Positions 28,262 through 35,993 of a stretch of DNA of 62,587 bases are shown here, piece by piece (positions within the stretch are counted from its first letter, which is position 1; each line of letters begins with the position of its first letter). Made by a program: the position numbers and the translations under genes. Below the pieces are notes generated by a model. The model did not search any database, had not been told where the DNA came from, and was given only the letters and a program-made list of their open reading frames with translations. Source of the stretch: CAYYNQ01 sp964473105 (GTDB lineage Bacteria > Sumerlaeota > Sumerlaeia > MVZB01); contig CAYYNQ010000088.1 of the NCBI GenBank assembly GCA_964473105.1, positions 1 through 62,587 on the forward strand. The letters run 5' to 3'.

Positions 28262-28576
28262 ATGATCCTACAGCAGAAAACGACCCTTCCACGACGGCTT
28301 GCAGGCACCTGCCTGTTAACGCTCGGGTTTACCGCGACGATGTTGTGGATCGTTCATCCGTTCATTCATTCTGATCACCAATCTGATCACCAATCTGATC
28401 ACCATTGCGGAATTTGCCTCGTCGGCCCGGATCATGTCACGCTTCCCGACCCCTCCGCAGGTTCACCCGTGCTACAGCCAGCCAGGTGTCCGCTGTCGAT
28501 CGGTCGTGAGCTTGAACAGGCCAGTGATTCGGATATCCTTACCGAGGCCCCTCCGCGAGGTCCTCCCTCCGTTTAA
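28262..28576 (+). CDS. Small His-rich membrane protein (DUF2946-like)
   Basis: 104 residues. One N-terminal helix or uncleaved signal (LAGTCLLTLGFTATMLWIV) is followed by a metal-ligand-like segment, HPFIHSDHQSDHQSDHHCGIC, quoted only in part by position (residues about 36-56), and a C-terminal RGPPS typical of small DUF2946-like proteins found near metal transport genes. The His-Asp segment is encoded by 12-bp tandem repeats. The ATG at 28262 was chosen over an in-frame TTG at 28238. The next gene downstream also carries His-Asp clusters. Likely role: metal binding at the membrane or in the periplasm (inference). Confidence 0.6.
   Translation: MILQQKTTLPRRLAGTCLLTLGFTATMLWIVHPFIHSDHQSDHQSDHHCGICLVGPDHVTLPDPSAGSPVLQPARCPLSIGRELEQASDSDILTEAPPRGPPSV
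28371..28404 (+). repeat. 12-bp tandem repeat, 2.8 copies
   Basis: Unit CTGATCACCAAT repeats inside the His-rich gene and encodes SDHQ-SDHQ-SDH. The unit is in frame, so copy-number changes would lengthen or shorten the metal-ligand-like segment without a frameshift. Confidence 0.9.
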
Positions 28577-28787
28577 CTTACCGCAATTCCCATAGGCACA
28601 GCTCACTCTGCACCCAATGCATAGGAGGCAGTGCTTTGGTTGGTTGGATCCGGTCGCGAGCCCGATCATCCGGCGTTCCCCTGCCTACAGCCAGGGGGCA
28701 TCGGTGTTCAGCGGGAACTCACGCGGTTGGCAACCATCATTCCGTTTCACCCTTTCTTGGACCCCAAGCGGGCAGGAGGTTACACAC

Positions 28788-30941
28788 ATGTACTCGATGA
28801 AAAGATTAGTATTGGTGAGGGCCCTCTTGATGGGCATGATTTCGCCTTTACTATTTACGGTTAATATCCCAACACACGCGCAAACCGACTTCGAAGCCTT
28901 TCTCTCGGACGTGGTTCCCGTGGACGAGTTTGAAGAGGTTCTCGGACTGACAAATGCAACGCAGAACATCGACGGCGTGATTGCAGATCACAACGGGGGA
29001 TTATTCGCGATCCACCGCACAACGCTGGCGGATTTCTCGATCCTCAAATTCAAATTTGACGATTTCGACATGACCGCGACAGTTGTGAAAACCAAGGCCC
29101 AGATCGAAACGGATTTGGGCAAGACTGTCTTGTTGGAAGGCGGCTTCGGACTGAATCCGGAACATAGTAAACTGTATCTGGCAGACAGCCTTGACGCCCC
29201 GGATATAACACTATTCGAGATCGATTTAAATCATACGGACAACCTGGCCACAACGATTCTTCAGGATAGTTCGCTGGACGGATTGCAGGACTTCGGCGTG
29301 CTACCGACTGGAGAAATCATCATCGCGCGAGGCGACAGTTTCGGTTACGTGGACCCCGATGCCAGTTCTCCAAGCTATACGGAAATTTATACGGCACAGG
29401 ACTTTCTCGATTCCTTCGGATCGGGGGCAGACGCCGAACCCGAGGCCGTGGCGGTTAATCCGAGAACGGGACAGGTCTATGTCTTTGCACATGATATCCT
29501 GCAGTTATTCGTCATACCCGATGTATTGAATCCCTCCCCTCTTCCCACCCACGTCGATCCGGGTTGGGGCAGCGTGGACTTGCACGATCTCGGCGTCGAT
29601 TATGATGGGAATGTCTATGGTTGGGATGAAGGCTCCGGTGACATGGTATTCTGGAACGGCTCGAAGACTTCGCGCCATCCATTAGACGAGTTCTTCGACG
29701 CGGCCGAGGGCGGTGATCACGATCACAGGCAGAGCAACGGGTCCAAAGACGATCACGATCATCATGGCGCCGTCGGAATTACAAATTGGAGAGGGATGAG
29801 CGTTCAAAAGGCCAATTCCAACCAGGCCTACATGCACTTGGCCAGTGGCAGTGACGAAGGCGGACTCTTCCGCGTTACGTTCGGGACGGATCCTATCGTC
29901 GATTTTACCACATTCGAAGTGTCGGGGGTCCCGACCGCGGAATTCGAGGAACAGCTCGGGCTGACAACCGACACGCAGAACCTCGACGGCGTAACACTGG
30001 GTTTGGCGCCCGAAGTCTTCGCGATTCACCGAACTCCGCTTGCGGACTTGTCCTTCATCCGATTCGACCCTGACTACTTCGATTCGACATTCCAACTCAT
30101 CACAACGAAGGCCGACATCGAAACAGATCTGGCGAAGACAATTCTGATCGAGGGAGGATTCTCGTCCGATCCCGGCGGCACGACACTATATCTGGCCGAG
30201 AATCTTGACGCGCCCGATGTTTCCCTGTTCGGAATCGACCTCCAGACGGGAGATGCATCGATCATCCTGCAGGCCACCGATCTGGACGGGTTACAGGATC
30301 ACGACACACTGCTCAGCCGGGAAATCGTCATTGCGAGGGGAGGGAATTTCGGGTTTGTCGATCCAGACGCAGATTCCCCCACGTATATTGAACTATTCGT
30401 CGAGCAGGACTTCCTGAACGCCTTTGGTTCGGGAACGGAGGCCGAGGTGGAATCTGTCGCCACGCATCCGCTTTCGGGAGTTTGCTACATCTTCGCCCAC
30501 GAGATCCTCGAACTGTTTCGTGTCGATAACATCTTCGCTGCGTCCCCAACGCTGGAACACATCAGTCCAGGCTGGGGAGACGTGGATCTTCACGACATGA
30601 CTGTGGATGAGGATGGAAATCTGTACGGCTGGGATGAAGGAAATGGCGACATTGTCATTTGGAACGGTGTTAACACGTTCCGTCATCCAATCGCCGAGTT
30701 CTTTGAGGCAATCGAGGGCGGTGATCACGATCACGAGCGGGGCTACCGGCCAAAAGGCGACCATGATCACGAGGAAGCCGTTGGGGCGACAAACTGGAGG
30801 GGGATTGCCGCGCGGAAGATCAACCAATCCCAGGCCGAACTCTGGCTTGCGGATGCTACCGACGAACACGGACTTGTCCACATCGTTTTCGGCATCGCAC
30901 CTGGCGTCTTACGCGCTTTGGACTGGAAGCACTACAACTAG
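28788..30941 (+). CDS. Exported protein of two ~340-residue repeats with His-Asp clusters
   Basis: 717 residues with a signal peptide (VLVRALLMGMISPLLF, likely cut near HAQ). The mature protein is a direct duplication about 338 codons apart: VDEFEEVLGLTNATQNIDG in the first half corresponds to TAEFEEQLGLTTDTQNLDG in the second. Both halves share FAIHRT, GYVDPDA/GFVDPDA, WGSVDLHDL/WGDVDLHDM and YGWDEG, and look propeller-like. Each ends with EGGDHDH, then DHDH, then TNWRG. The ATG follows AGGAGG by about 9 bases; the open frame upstream to 28617 is ignored. Function unknown; metal binding by the His-Asp clusters is plausible. Confidence 0.75.
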   Translation: MYSMKRLVLVRALLMGMISPLLFTVNIPTHAQTDFEAFLSDVVPVDEFEEVLGLTNATQNIDGVIADHNGGLFAIHRTTLADFSILKFKFDDFDMTATVVKTKAQIETDLGKTVLLEGGFGLNPEHSKLYLADSLDAPDITLFEIDLNHTDNLATTILQDSSLDGLQDFGVLPTGEIIIARGDSFGYVDPDASSPSYTEIYTAQDFLDSFGSGADAEPEAVAVNPRTGQVYVFAHDILQLFVIPDVLNPSPLPTHVDPGWGSVDLHDLGVDYDGNVYGWDEGSGDMVFWNGSKTSRHPLDEFFDAAEGGDHDHRQSNGSKDDHDHHGAVGITNWRGMSVQKANSNQAYMHLASGSDEGGLFRVTFGTDPIVDFTTFEVSGVPTAEFEEQLGLTTDTQNLDGVTLGLAPEVFAIHRTPLADLSFIRFDPDYFDSTFQLITTKADIETDLAKTILIEGGFSSDPGGTTLYLAENLDAPDVSLFGIDLQTGDASIILQATDLDGLQDHDTLLSREIVIARGGNFGFVDPDADSPTYIELFVEQDFLNAFGSGTEAEVESVATHPLSGVCYIFAHEILELFRVDNIFAASPTLEHISPGWGDVDLHDMTVDEDGNLYGWDEGNGDIVIWNGVNTFRHPIAEFFEAIEGGDHDHERGYRPKGDHDHEEAVGATNWRGIAARKINQSQAELWLADATDEHGLVHIVFGIAPGVLRALDWKHYN

Positions 30942-31299
30942 TGAGGTGATCGAGGCAGTTGACCTGTCAGGATGCAGGTGTTTTGAAAAAGACGCCACCT
31001 GATGAAAATAGTGCCGAGATCAGCAAGACAACTGACTCAGAAACCAAATCAGGAGGCCAGCGTCGGCTGGTGTCACACGCACGGTTGGCTGGATGTGAAC
31101 AAGTTAGCCATCACATACTGCATCAAAACCGGGAGCGGTCGGCATCGGGGAGCAGACAGGACGATTCATGACGGTTCCCAGGTCAGGGATAATCACAGCC
31201 CTGACCTGGGCCCTGATTTATTTTACGGATCAACGGTCAGCGTCATGAACCGACCGGACCAACCCATGAACAACCTGATTGCGTCAGAAGTTATAAAAA
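30942..31299. other. Intergenic region with hairpin, right part of the putative island
   Basis: About 360 bases between the His-Asp repeat protein and the tRNA-Val 3' end. Apart from the hairpin at 31177-31225, I see no gene or repeat. No integrase gene or fragment is recognisable here. Confidence 0.5.
31177..31225 (+). terminator. Probable intrinsic terminator (plus strand)
   Basis: A perfect 12-bp stem, CCCAGGTCAGGG (31177-31188) with CCCTGACCTGGG (31199-31210), encloses a 10-base loop and is followed within six bases by ATTTATTTT. It would end transcription of the His-Asp repeat gene 235 bases upstream. The T-tract is not immediate, so an attenuated terminator or a structural hairpin near the island end is also possible. 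Confidence 0.55.
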
Positions 31300-31376
31300 T
31301 GGTGGGTGGTAATGGACTTGAACCATCGACCTCTGCGATGTCACCGCAGCGCTCTAGCCAGCTGAGCTAACCACCC
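31300..31376 (-). tRNA. tRNA-Val (GAC)
   Basis: Complete 77-nt cloverleaf on the minus strand: acceptor GGGTGGT/ACCACCC; D arm GCTC/GAGC; anticodon stem CTGCG/CGCAG around loop GTGACAT with anticodon GAC; T arm GATGG/CCATT around TTCAAGT; discriminator A and encoded CCA. It lies 180 bases downstream of murC on the same strand. Its 3' half is duplicated at 21276-21318. Confidence 0.97.
31301..31343 (-). repeat. tRNA-Val 3' half: putative right attachment site
   Basis: The part of the intact tRNA gene copied at 21276-21318 (41/43 identical, mismatches only in the T loop). The segment between the two copies lies on the 3' side of the tRNA, as expected when an element integrates and restores the tRNA gene. 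Confidence 0.75.
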
Positions 31377-31523
31377 ATTTTGATTGGAAACCTTGAACAA
31401 CGCAGGGATCGACTCTCCCAAACACCGAACAGTCTACCCGGACGGGCATAGAGGGTTCAAGGATAATTGGCCTAGATAAAAGGACCGGGACATACCGTAA
31501 TTTCTGGATCTGAAATTTATCGC

Positions 31524-31543
31524 ATTGTGATCATGATCACAAT
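31524..31543. promoter_or_regulatory. Perfect 20-bp palindrome of CRP/FNR type
   Basis: ATTGTGATCATGATCACAAT is its own reverse complement and contains TGTGA-N6-TCACA, the E. coli CRP consensus. It has no loop or T-tract, so a terminator is unlikely. It lies 13 bases beyond the murC stop and about 150 bases upstream of tRNA-Val. Whether a CRP-family protein binds here, and what it would regulate, is unknown. Confidence 0.5.
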
Positions 31544-31555
31544 ACAGACAGGAAC

Positions 31556-32992
31556 TCACGATTTGGGTAGGGAGGCAGACACGGCCAAGATCCCGGTCTG
31601 TAAATCTTTCAGATAATCCTCGCCGGCCCGGTAAATATTCCCCGCGCCCATCGTCAGGATCAGGTCGCCCGGGCGGCCATGTTCAAGAAGCAGTTGACGC
31701 ACATCATGAAGCGTCTCCCCGAAATAAGCCCCGGGATGACCCATCTCGCACGCCATGTCACAGATGCAACGGCCGCTGACACCATCGATCGGTTCCTCAC
31801 CCGCACTGTAAACCTCATTGACAACCAGGACACCGCAACGCAGCAGGGCCCGTGCAAATCCTTCCTGCAGGTGCTGTGTTCGGGAATATCGGTGCGGCTG
31901 GAAAACCACCACAATACGCCTGTATCGACCCGACTCAACCTGTGCCTGCGCAGCACCCAGCGTTGCGCTGACCTCGGTCGGGTGGTGCGCATAGTCGTCA
32001 ACCACCGTGATGTTCTTCCGTTTGCCCTTGAACTGGAACCGGCGCCTGGCGCCACGGTACTCGCGCAACGCATCCACCATCGGCTCGAGATCCGCACCCA
32101 TCTCCAGCCCTGCCGCCAGTGAGGCTAGGGCATTCAACACATTGTGTTTCCCGGCTACACCCAGTCGCACGAGGGCCAACCTACTGTTTTGCTGTATCAG
32201 GTCGAACGCAATACCCGTCCCGTCATGGATAGAATGGATGTCTTCCGCCCTCAGGTCGGCAGACAGGTTCTCAATCCCGTAACCCACAATATTGACCGGG
32301 TTGGTATTCCCAAGCAGGCTGCATACCCCAGGGTCATCAAGACAGGCAATCACCCTTCCATCAGGGAGCAGGTTGCCGGTAAATTTTCCAAAGGCCTGCA
32401 TGATTGCATCCAGGTCGGCGTAATAATCCAGATGATCGGCCTCAATGTTTGTGATGATGATGCGGTCGGGGGTCATCTGTAGGAATGAGGCATCGGATTC
32501 ATCGGCCTCGGCGATCACCCATTCGCCCGACCCGGTACGGGCGTTGCCGTTGAAAACATTGAGCCAGCCACCGATCAGGACGGTGGGATCCCTTCCAGCG
32601 GCAACGAGCATCTGTCCGAGCATCGAAGTCGTGGTTGTCTTGCCGTGGGTCCCGCTGACAGCCACAGACCGGCCGGCCCGCATGATCTCAGCCAGGACGC
32701 GTGCCCGGTGCCAGACCGGAATTCCGTTCGCCTCGGCAGCGGCTTTCTCGGGGTTGTCGGCGGGAATTGCAGTGGATGTGGCAACCAGGTCAGCCCCGTT
32801 AATGTTATCGGGAACATGGGTATCGTAGACGACTGCACCCTGTTCCTTGAGGCGCCCAATAATTTGATTGTCGGACGGATCACTACCCGAGACGGTATAT
32901 CCGTTATAAAGGAGGACCTGGGCAATGGCACTCATGCCCGCGCCACCGATCCCGACCAAATGAATGTGCTTGAAGGGCAACTGTGTTTTCAT
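31556..32992 (-). CDS. murC: UDP-N-acetylmuramate--L-alanine ligase
   Basis: 478 residues. MurC adds L-alanine to UDP-MurNAc using ATP, the first peptide step of peptidoglycan precursor synthesis in the cytoplasm. The N-terminal Rossmann HLVGIGGAGMSAIA, the ATP-binding GTHGKTTTTSM near 112-122, and EADESDASFL are diagnostic, and DDYAHHPTEV marks the central/C-terminal junction. The length is typical. Last of the ftsW-murG-murC group, but separated from murG by about 420 bases. Confidence 0.97.
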   Translation of the reverse strand: MKTQLPFKHIHLVGIGGAGMSAIAQVLLYNGYTVSGSDPSDNQIIGRLKEQGAVVYDTHVPDNINGADLVATSTAIPADNPEKAAAEANGIPVWHRARVLAEIMRAGRSVAVSGTHGKTTTTSMLGQMLVAAGRDPTVLIGGWLNVFNGNARTGSGEWVIAEADESDASFLQMTPDRIIITNIEADHLDYYADLDAIMQAFGKFTGNLLPDGRVIACLDDPGVCSLLGNTNPVNIVGYGIENLSADLRAEDIHSIHDGTGIAFDLIQQNSRLALVRLGVAGKHNVLNALASLAAGLEMGADLEPMVDALREYRGARRRFQFKGKRKNITVVDDYAHHPTEVSATLGAAQAQVESGRYRRIVVVFQPHRYSRTQHLQEGFARALLRCGVLVVNEVYSAGEEPIDGVSGRCICDMACEMGHPGAYFGETLHDVRQLLLEHGRPGDLILTMGAGNIYRAGEDYLKDLQTGILAVSASLPKS

Positions 32993-33415
32993 GAGGCTTT
33001 GATCCCTGTGAAAACGGCCTGATTACAAGACCCCCCCCCTCCCCAGTGGAAATAGGCGGGGTTCCCGGATATCCTATTTCAGGAGGATGCGGTTTGAACA
33101 GGACTATATGTAGGGTTGCCAGAATTTTTCCTGGAGAAGTCCCGTAAAAACTCGCCCTTTCCCAAACGGCTCTTACTTGAGGAAGAAGAGGCTTGAGCCG
33201 CGACAACCGCATGTTGTCTGAACATATCTGACCGGTCCGGCGGGTCGTAAGTTTGGCTGAATATATATTGCAGGTGTCGCGAAGAAATTTCCCGGCCGAC
33301 ACGGGGAAAACGATAATAACAACGCCTGTACGCCTCCAGTCAGTTCGTCGTGTCATTGTGGAATTTTGGTACCACCCCGACAAACGAAAACTCCAAAGAT
33401 TAACCGTGAAATGCC
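32993..33415. other. Gap between murC and murG
   Basis: About 420 bases with no supportable gene, although murC and murG are usually adjacent or overlapping. A C-rich run near 33030 is the only notable feature. It may hold a promoter for murC or the remains of a lost gene, but neither can be shown by eye. Confidence 0.4.
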
Positions 33416-34540
33416 TTATCGGGACAACGAGGAGATCAACATCCGGGCCAGGGTGAAAGCCGCATTGGGATGGCCGGTTTTTCTTGAGGCTTCACCCATG
33501 GACCTCAATTTTTCAGGGGAAATGCACCATTCATCCAGCAGGTCACGGAACCTATTCCGTGTTGATGGGTCGGCCATGTTCCCCAGAACAACTGCCGCAC
33601 CTGAATCCTCCAGCCAACGGACATTCATCAACTGGTGGTCATCCCGTGTTCTCAGGGGTGTGAGGACCGCCGGCAGGCCCCGGGCGGTAATCTCGGACTG
33701 TGTCACGGCACCCCCCCTCGCCAACACAAGATCGCACACCGAGTAGGCCGCGGCGATGTTATCCAGGTAGGGAACGATACAGTGCCCGGCAGTCGAGATG
33801 TTCATCCGCTTCAGCTCGTTCATGACCAGTTCGTAATGTTCTGGCCCGGTGGCCCAAAGGAATCGCCAGCCCGTATCCTGACTACCCATATTCTCCCCTA
33901 GAGTGTTCATCAGCAATGTATTCAGTTCCCGCGACCCCTGCGATCCGCCGACACATAGACAGACCCGCTGGCCCGGTTCCAGATCAAACTCACGACGTGC
34001 AACTGCCGGGTCGATAGGCACCATGATTGATTCCCGGATCGGATTGCCGGTACACACCATGGATTTGCTTCCAAATACTGCCTCGAGGGCCGGATGTGCG
34101 ACAGCCACCTGCCGGCTGAAACGCCTCAAAAAACGGTTGGCTGCCCCGGCGTGGATATTGGATTCATGAAGCAGGACCACGGCCCCGCTGAAATGTGCGG
34201 CCAAGACCGGGGGGATCGAGACAAAACTGCCGAAACCCATGACGACATCGACGGGAAATCTCCGGACCAGCCGCCGGGCAGCTAGCAGTCCACGAATCAT
34301 CTCCCACAGGAAACGGGCCCTGTTGAGAAGACCGGGACGGTGATATGAAACCGGAATGACCCAAGGCTCAATGCCAAGTTTGCGATATATCCGGAGTTCG
34401 GCGGGACGGTTGCCGCAACAAAAACAGACTTCAATTTCCGGGTCGATCCGACGAAGGGATTCTGCAACCGCAACCGCGGGATAGACATGGCCGCCGGTCC
34501 CGCCGGCAGCCAGCAGGATGCGCGCGGGATGGGTTACCAT
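33416..34540 (-). CDS. murG: UDP-GlcNAc:lipid II glycosyltransferase MurG
   Basis: 374 residues. MurG transfers GlcNAc from UDP-GlcNAc to lipid I on the cytoplasmic membrane face. LLAAGGTGGHVYPAVAVAE is the family start, GFGSFVSIPPVLAA the membrane-side loop, and VCVGGSQGSRELN plus LARGGAVTQSEITARGLP the UDP-GlcNAc binding region. The frame is open upstream to 34876 inside ftsW; the ATG at 34540 overlaps the ftsW stop by 7 bases and begins the true N-terminus. Confidence 0.96.
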   Translation of the reverse strand: MVTHPARILLAAGGTGGHVYPAVAVAESLRRIDPEIEVCFCCGNRPAELRIYRKLGIEPWVIPVSYHRPGLLNRARFLWEMIRGLLAARRLVRRFPVDVVMGFGSFVSIPPVLAAHFSGAVVLLHESNIHAGAANRFLRRFSRQVAVAHPALEAVFGSKSMVCTGNPIRESIMVPIDPAVARREFDLEPGQRVCLCVGGSQGSRELNTLLMNTLGENMGSQDTGWRFLWATGPEHYELVMNELKRMNISTAGHCIVPYLDNIAAAYSVCDLVLARGGAVTQSEITARGLPAVLTPLRTRDDHQLMNVRWLEDSGAAVVLGNMADPSTRNRFRDLLDEWCISPEKLRSMGEASRKTGHPNAAFTLARMLISSLSR

Positions 34541-35670
34541 CGTTTTCTGGATCTCGGCTTTCGGGTCGGAGCCAGGTCGTCCATGGCACAATGACTTCTG
34601 GCCACGTTCATCAGGAGGCCAATGGCAGCCATGGAGACAACAAGGGACGAACCGCCGGAGCTGATGAACGGCAGGACCAGCCCCTTGGTCGGAAGCAAAC
34701 CGAGCACGACCCCAATGTTGAATACAATGCTGATAAAGAACATCAACGTGATCCCACATGCAAGCAAGCTGCCGAACAGATCGGTTGCGCGTATGGCAAC
34801 CCACCATCCGATCATCACCAACAGTGCGAACATCATGATCAGGGCTGTAATCCGGACGAAGCCGAGTTCCTCGCACATGATGGCAAATATGAAGTCGGTG
34901 TGGGATTCACTGACATAGCGGAATTTCTGGATGCTGTTGCCGAGCCCAAGGCCCCAAAGGCCGCCGGACCCGACTGCAATTTTCGACTGCCAGAGTTGAA
35001 AACCAGCCTCGTAGCGCAGAGCCGGGTCGTCGCTGATGAAAGCAACCAGCCGTTTCCAGCGATAGGGTTCCATCAGGAAAAATACCAGACCGGCGGGGAT
35101 GGAGGCCACGAACAAACCCAACAGGTGGAACCAACGCATTTCAGCGGCGAGCCACATGCCGAAAACGATCAGGCAAAGTACAAGCGTTGCGCCGAAATCC
35201 GGCTCCATGACAATCACGACCGCAAAGGCCCCGGTGATGATCAATGCCGGAAGCACCCCCGAGAAGAAACTGCGTATATAGGCCCGGCGCTCACTCAGCA
35301 TCTTGGCCATATAGATCACAAGGGCCAGCTTCGCGAACTCGGACGGCTGAAAACGGATCGGGCCGATTTCGATCCAGCGGTGGGCACCCTTCGCAGGAGC
35401 GGCAAAACCGGGGACATAAACAAGGAGGCAGCCAATCAGCGCGGCAAGCATGATCCAGAATCCCAGTTTCCGAAACCGATTATATTCAAGGTGATAGAAG
35501 ATCATCATGGCCGCAAGCCCCAGCCCGAAAAAAATGAGCTGCTTGATGGTAAAATCCGGGGCCATTCCGGGACTTGCGCTGTAGACGGACAGGATGCCAA
35601 CACAGGCTAGGGTGAGGGTCAGGGTGAAAAGGATGAACGGGATATTATACGACCGCATCGTCAGCATCAT
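34534..35670 (-). CDS. ftsW: Lipid II polymerase/division protein FtsW (SEDS family)
   Basis: 378 residues with about ten membrane helices. FtsW polymerises lipid II at the septum with its partner transpeptidase. KGAHRWIEIGPIRFQPSEF, EPDFGAT and ISSGGSSL near the C-terminus are SEDS signatures. Position directly upstream of murG favours FtsW over RodA. The ATG at 35670 follows GGAGG by 6 bases; the frame extends two codons to a TTG at 35676. Confidence 0.94.
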   Translation of the reverse strand: MMLTMRSYNIPFILFTLTLTLACVGILSVYSASPGMAPDFTIKQLIFFGLGLAAMMIFYHLEYNRFRKLGFWIMLAALIGCLLVYVPGFAAPAKGAHRWIEIGPIRFQPSEFAKLALVIYMAKMLSERRAYIRSFFSGVLPALIITGAFAVVIVMEPDFGATLVLCLIVFGMWLAAEMRWFHLLGLFVASIPAGLVFFLMEPYRWKRLVAFISDDPALRYEAGFQLWQSKIAVGSGGLWGLGLGNSIQKFRYVSESHTDFIFAIMCEELGFVRITALIMMFALLVMIGWWVAIRATDLFGSLLACGITLMFFISIVFNIGVVLGLLPTKGLVLPFISSGGSSLVVSMAAIGLLMNVARSHCAMDDLAPTRKPRSRKRW

Positions 35671-35993
35671 CGGCAACCTCCATCAGCATGGAATCGACAG
35701 GGATGGGAAGGGAAACGGATACGCCGATCGTTATCCGCCGGACTGGAGGGGGAGTATGCCAGAACACGGGGATAATGTGAACAGGAATTTTCGGGAATCC
35801 AGAAGCCTTGTTGTTACCAAAATGATGACAAACTAGAAAAAATACACGGAAAAGCGGGACATGGCCTGTTTTGTCATGCCTTGATCCTGGACATGAGATC
35901 GGCGGATCTTTTTGTGATTTGCACACGGTGGACCGATCCGTTATCTTGTTACCCTCGTTCCTGCACAACCATCGCGAACCAGGAGATGGGATC
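35671..35993. other. Divergent regulatory region ftsW/dapL
   Basis: About 320 bases between ftsW (minus) and dapL (plus). It holds the dapL promoter candidate at 35919-35947; nothing else could be assigned. Confidence 0.5.
35919..35947 (+). promoter_or_regulatory. Sigma-70-type promoter of dapL
   Basis: TTGCAC (35919-35924), a 17-base spacer and TATCTT (35942-35947), giving a start near 35954 and a leader of about 40 bases. A TGTGA half-site (35914-35918) overlaps the -35 flank. Confidence 0.5.

Noticed and set aside
28617..28787. Upstream extension of the His-Asp repeat protein
   Set aside because: The 57 extra residues are not protein-like; ATG at 28788 has AGGAGG and opens a signal peptide.
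33416..34876. MurG with a 112-residue N-terminal extension
   Set aside because: The extension lies in another frame of ftsW, is Cys/His-rich noise, and the family start MVTHPARILLAAGG is preceded by a normal overlap with ftsW.
34591..35610. Long plus-strand ORF of 339 codons antisense to ftsW
   Set aside because: Its protein is charged, His/Gln-rich and without hydrophobic core, the usual mirror of a hydrophobic membrane gene. The minus-strand frame is a clear FtsW.
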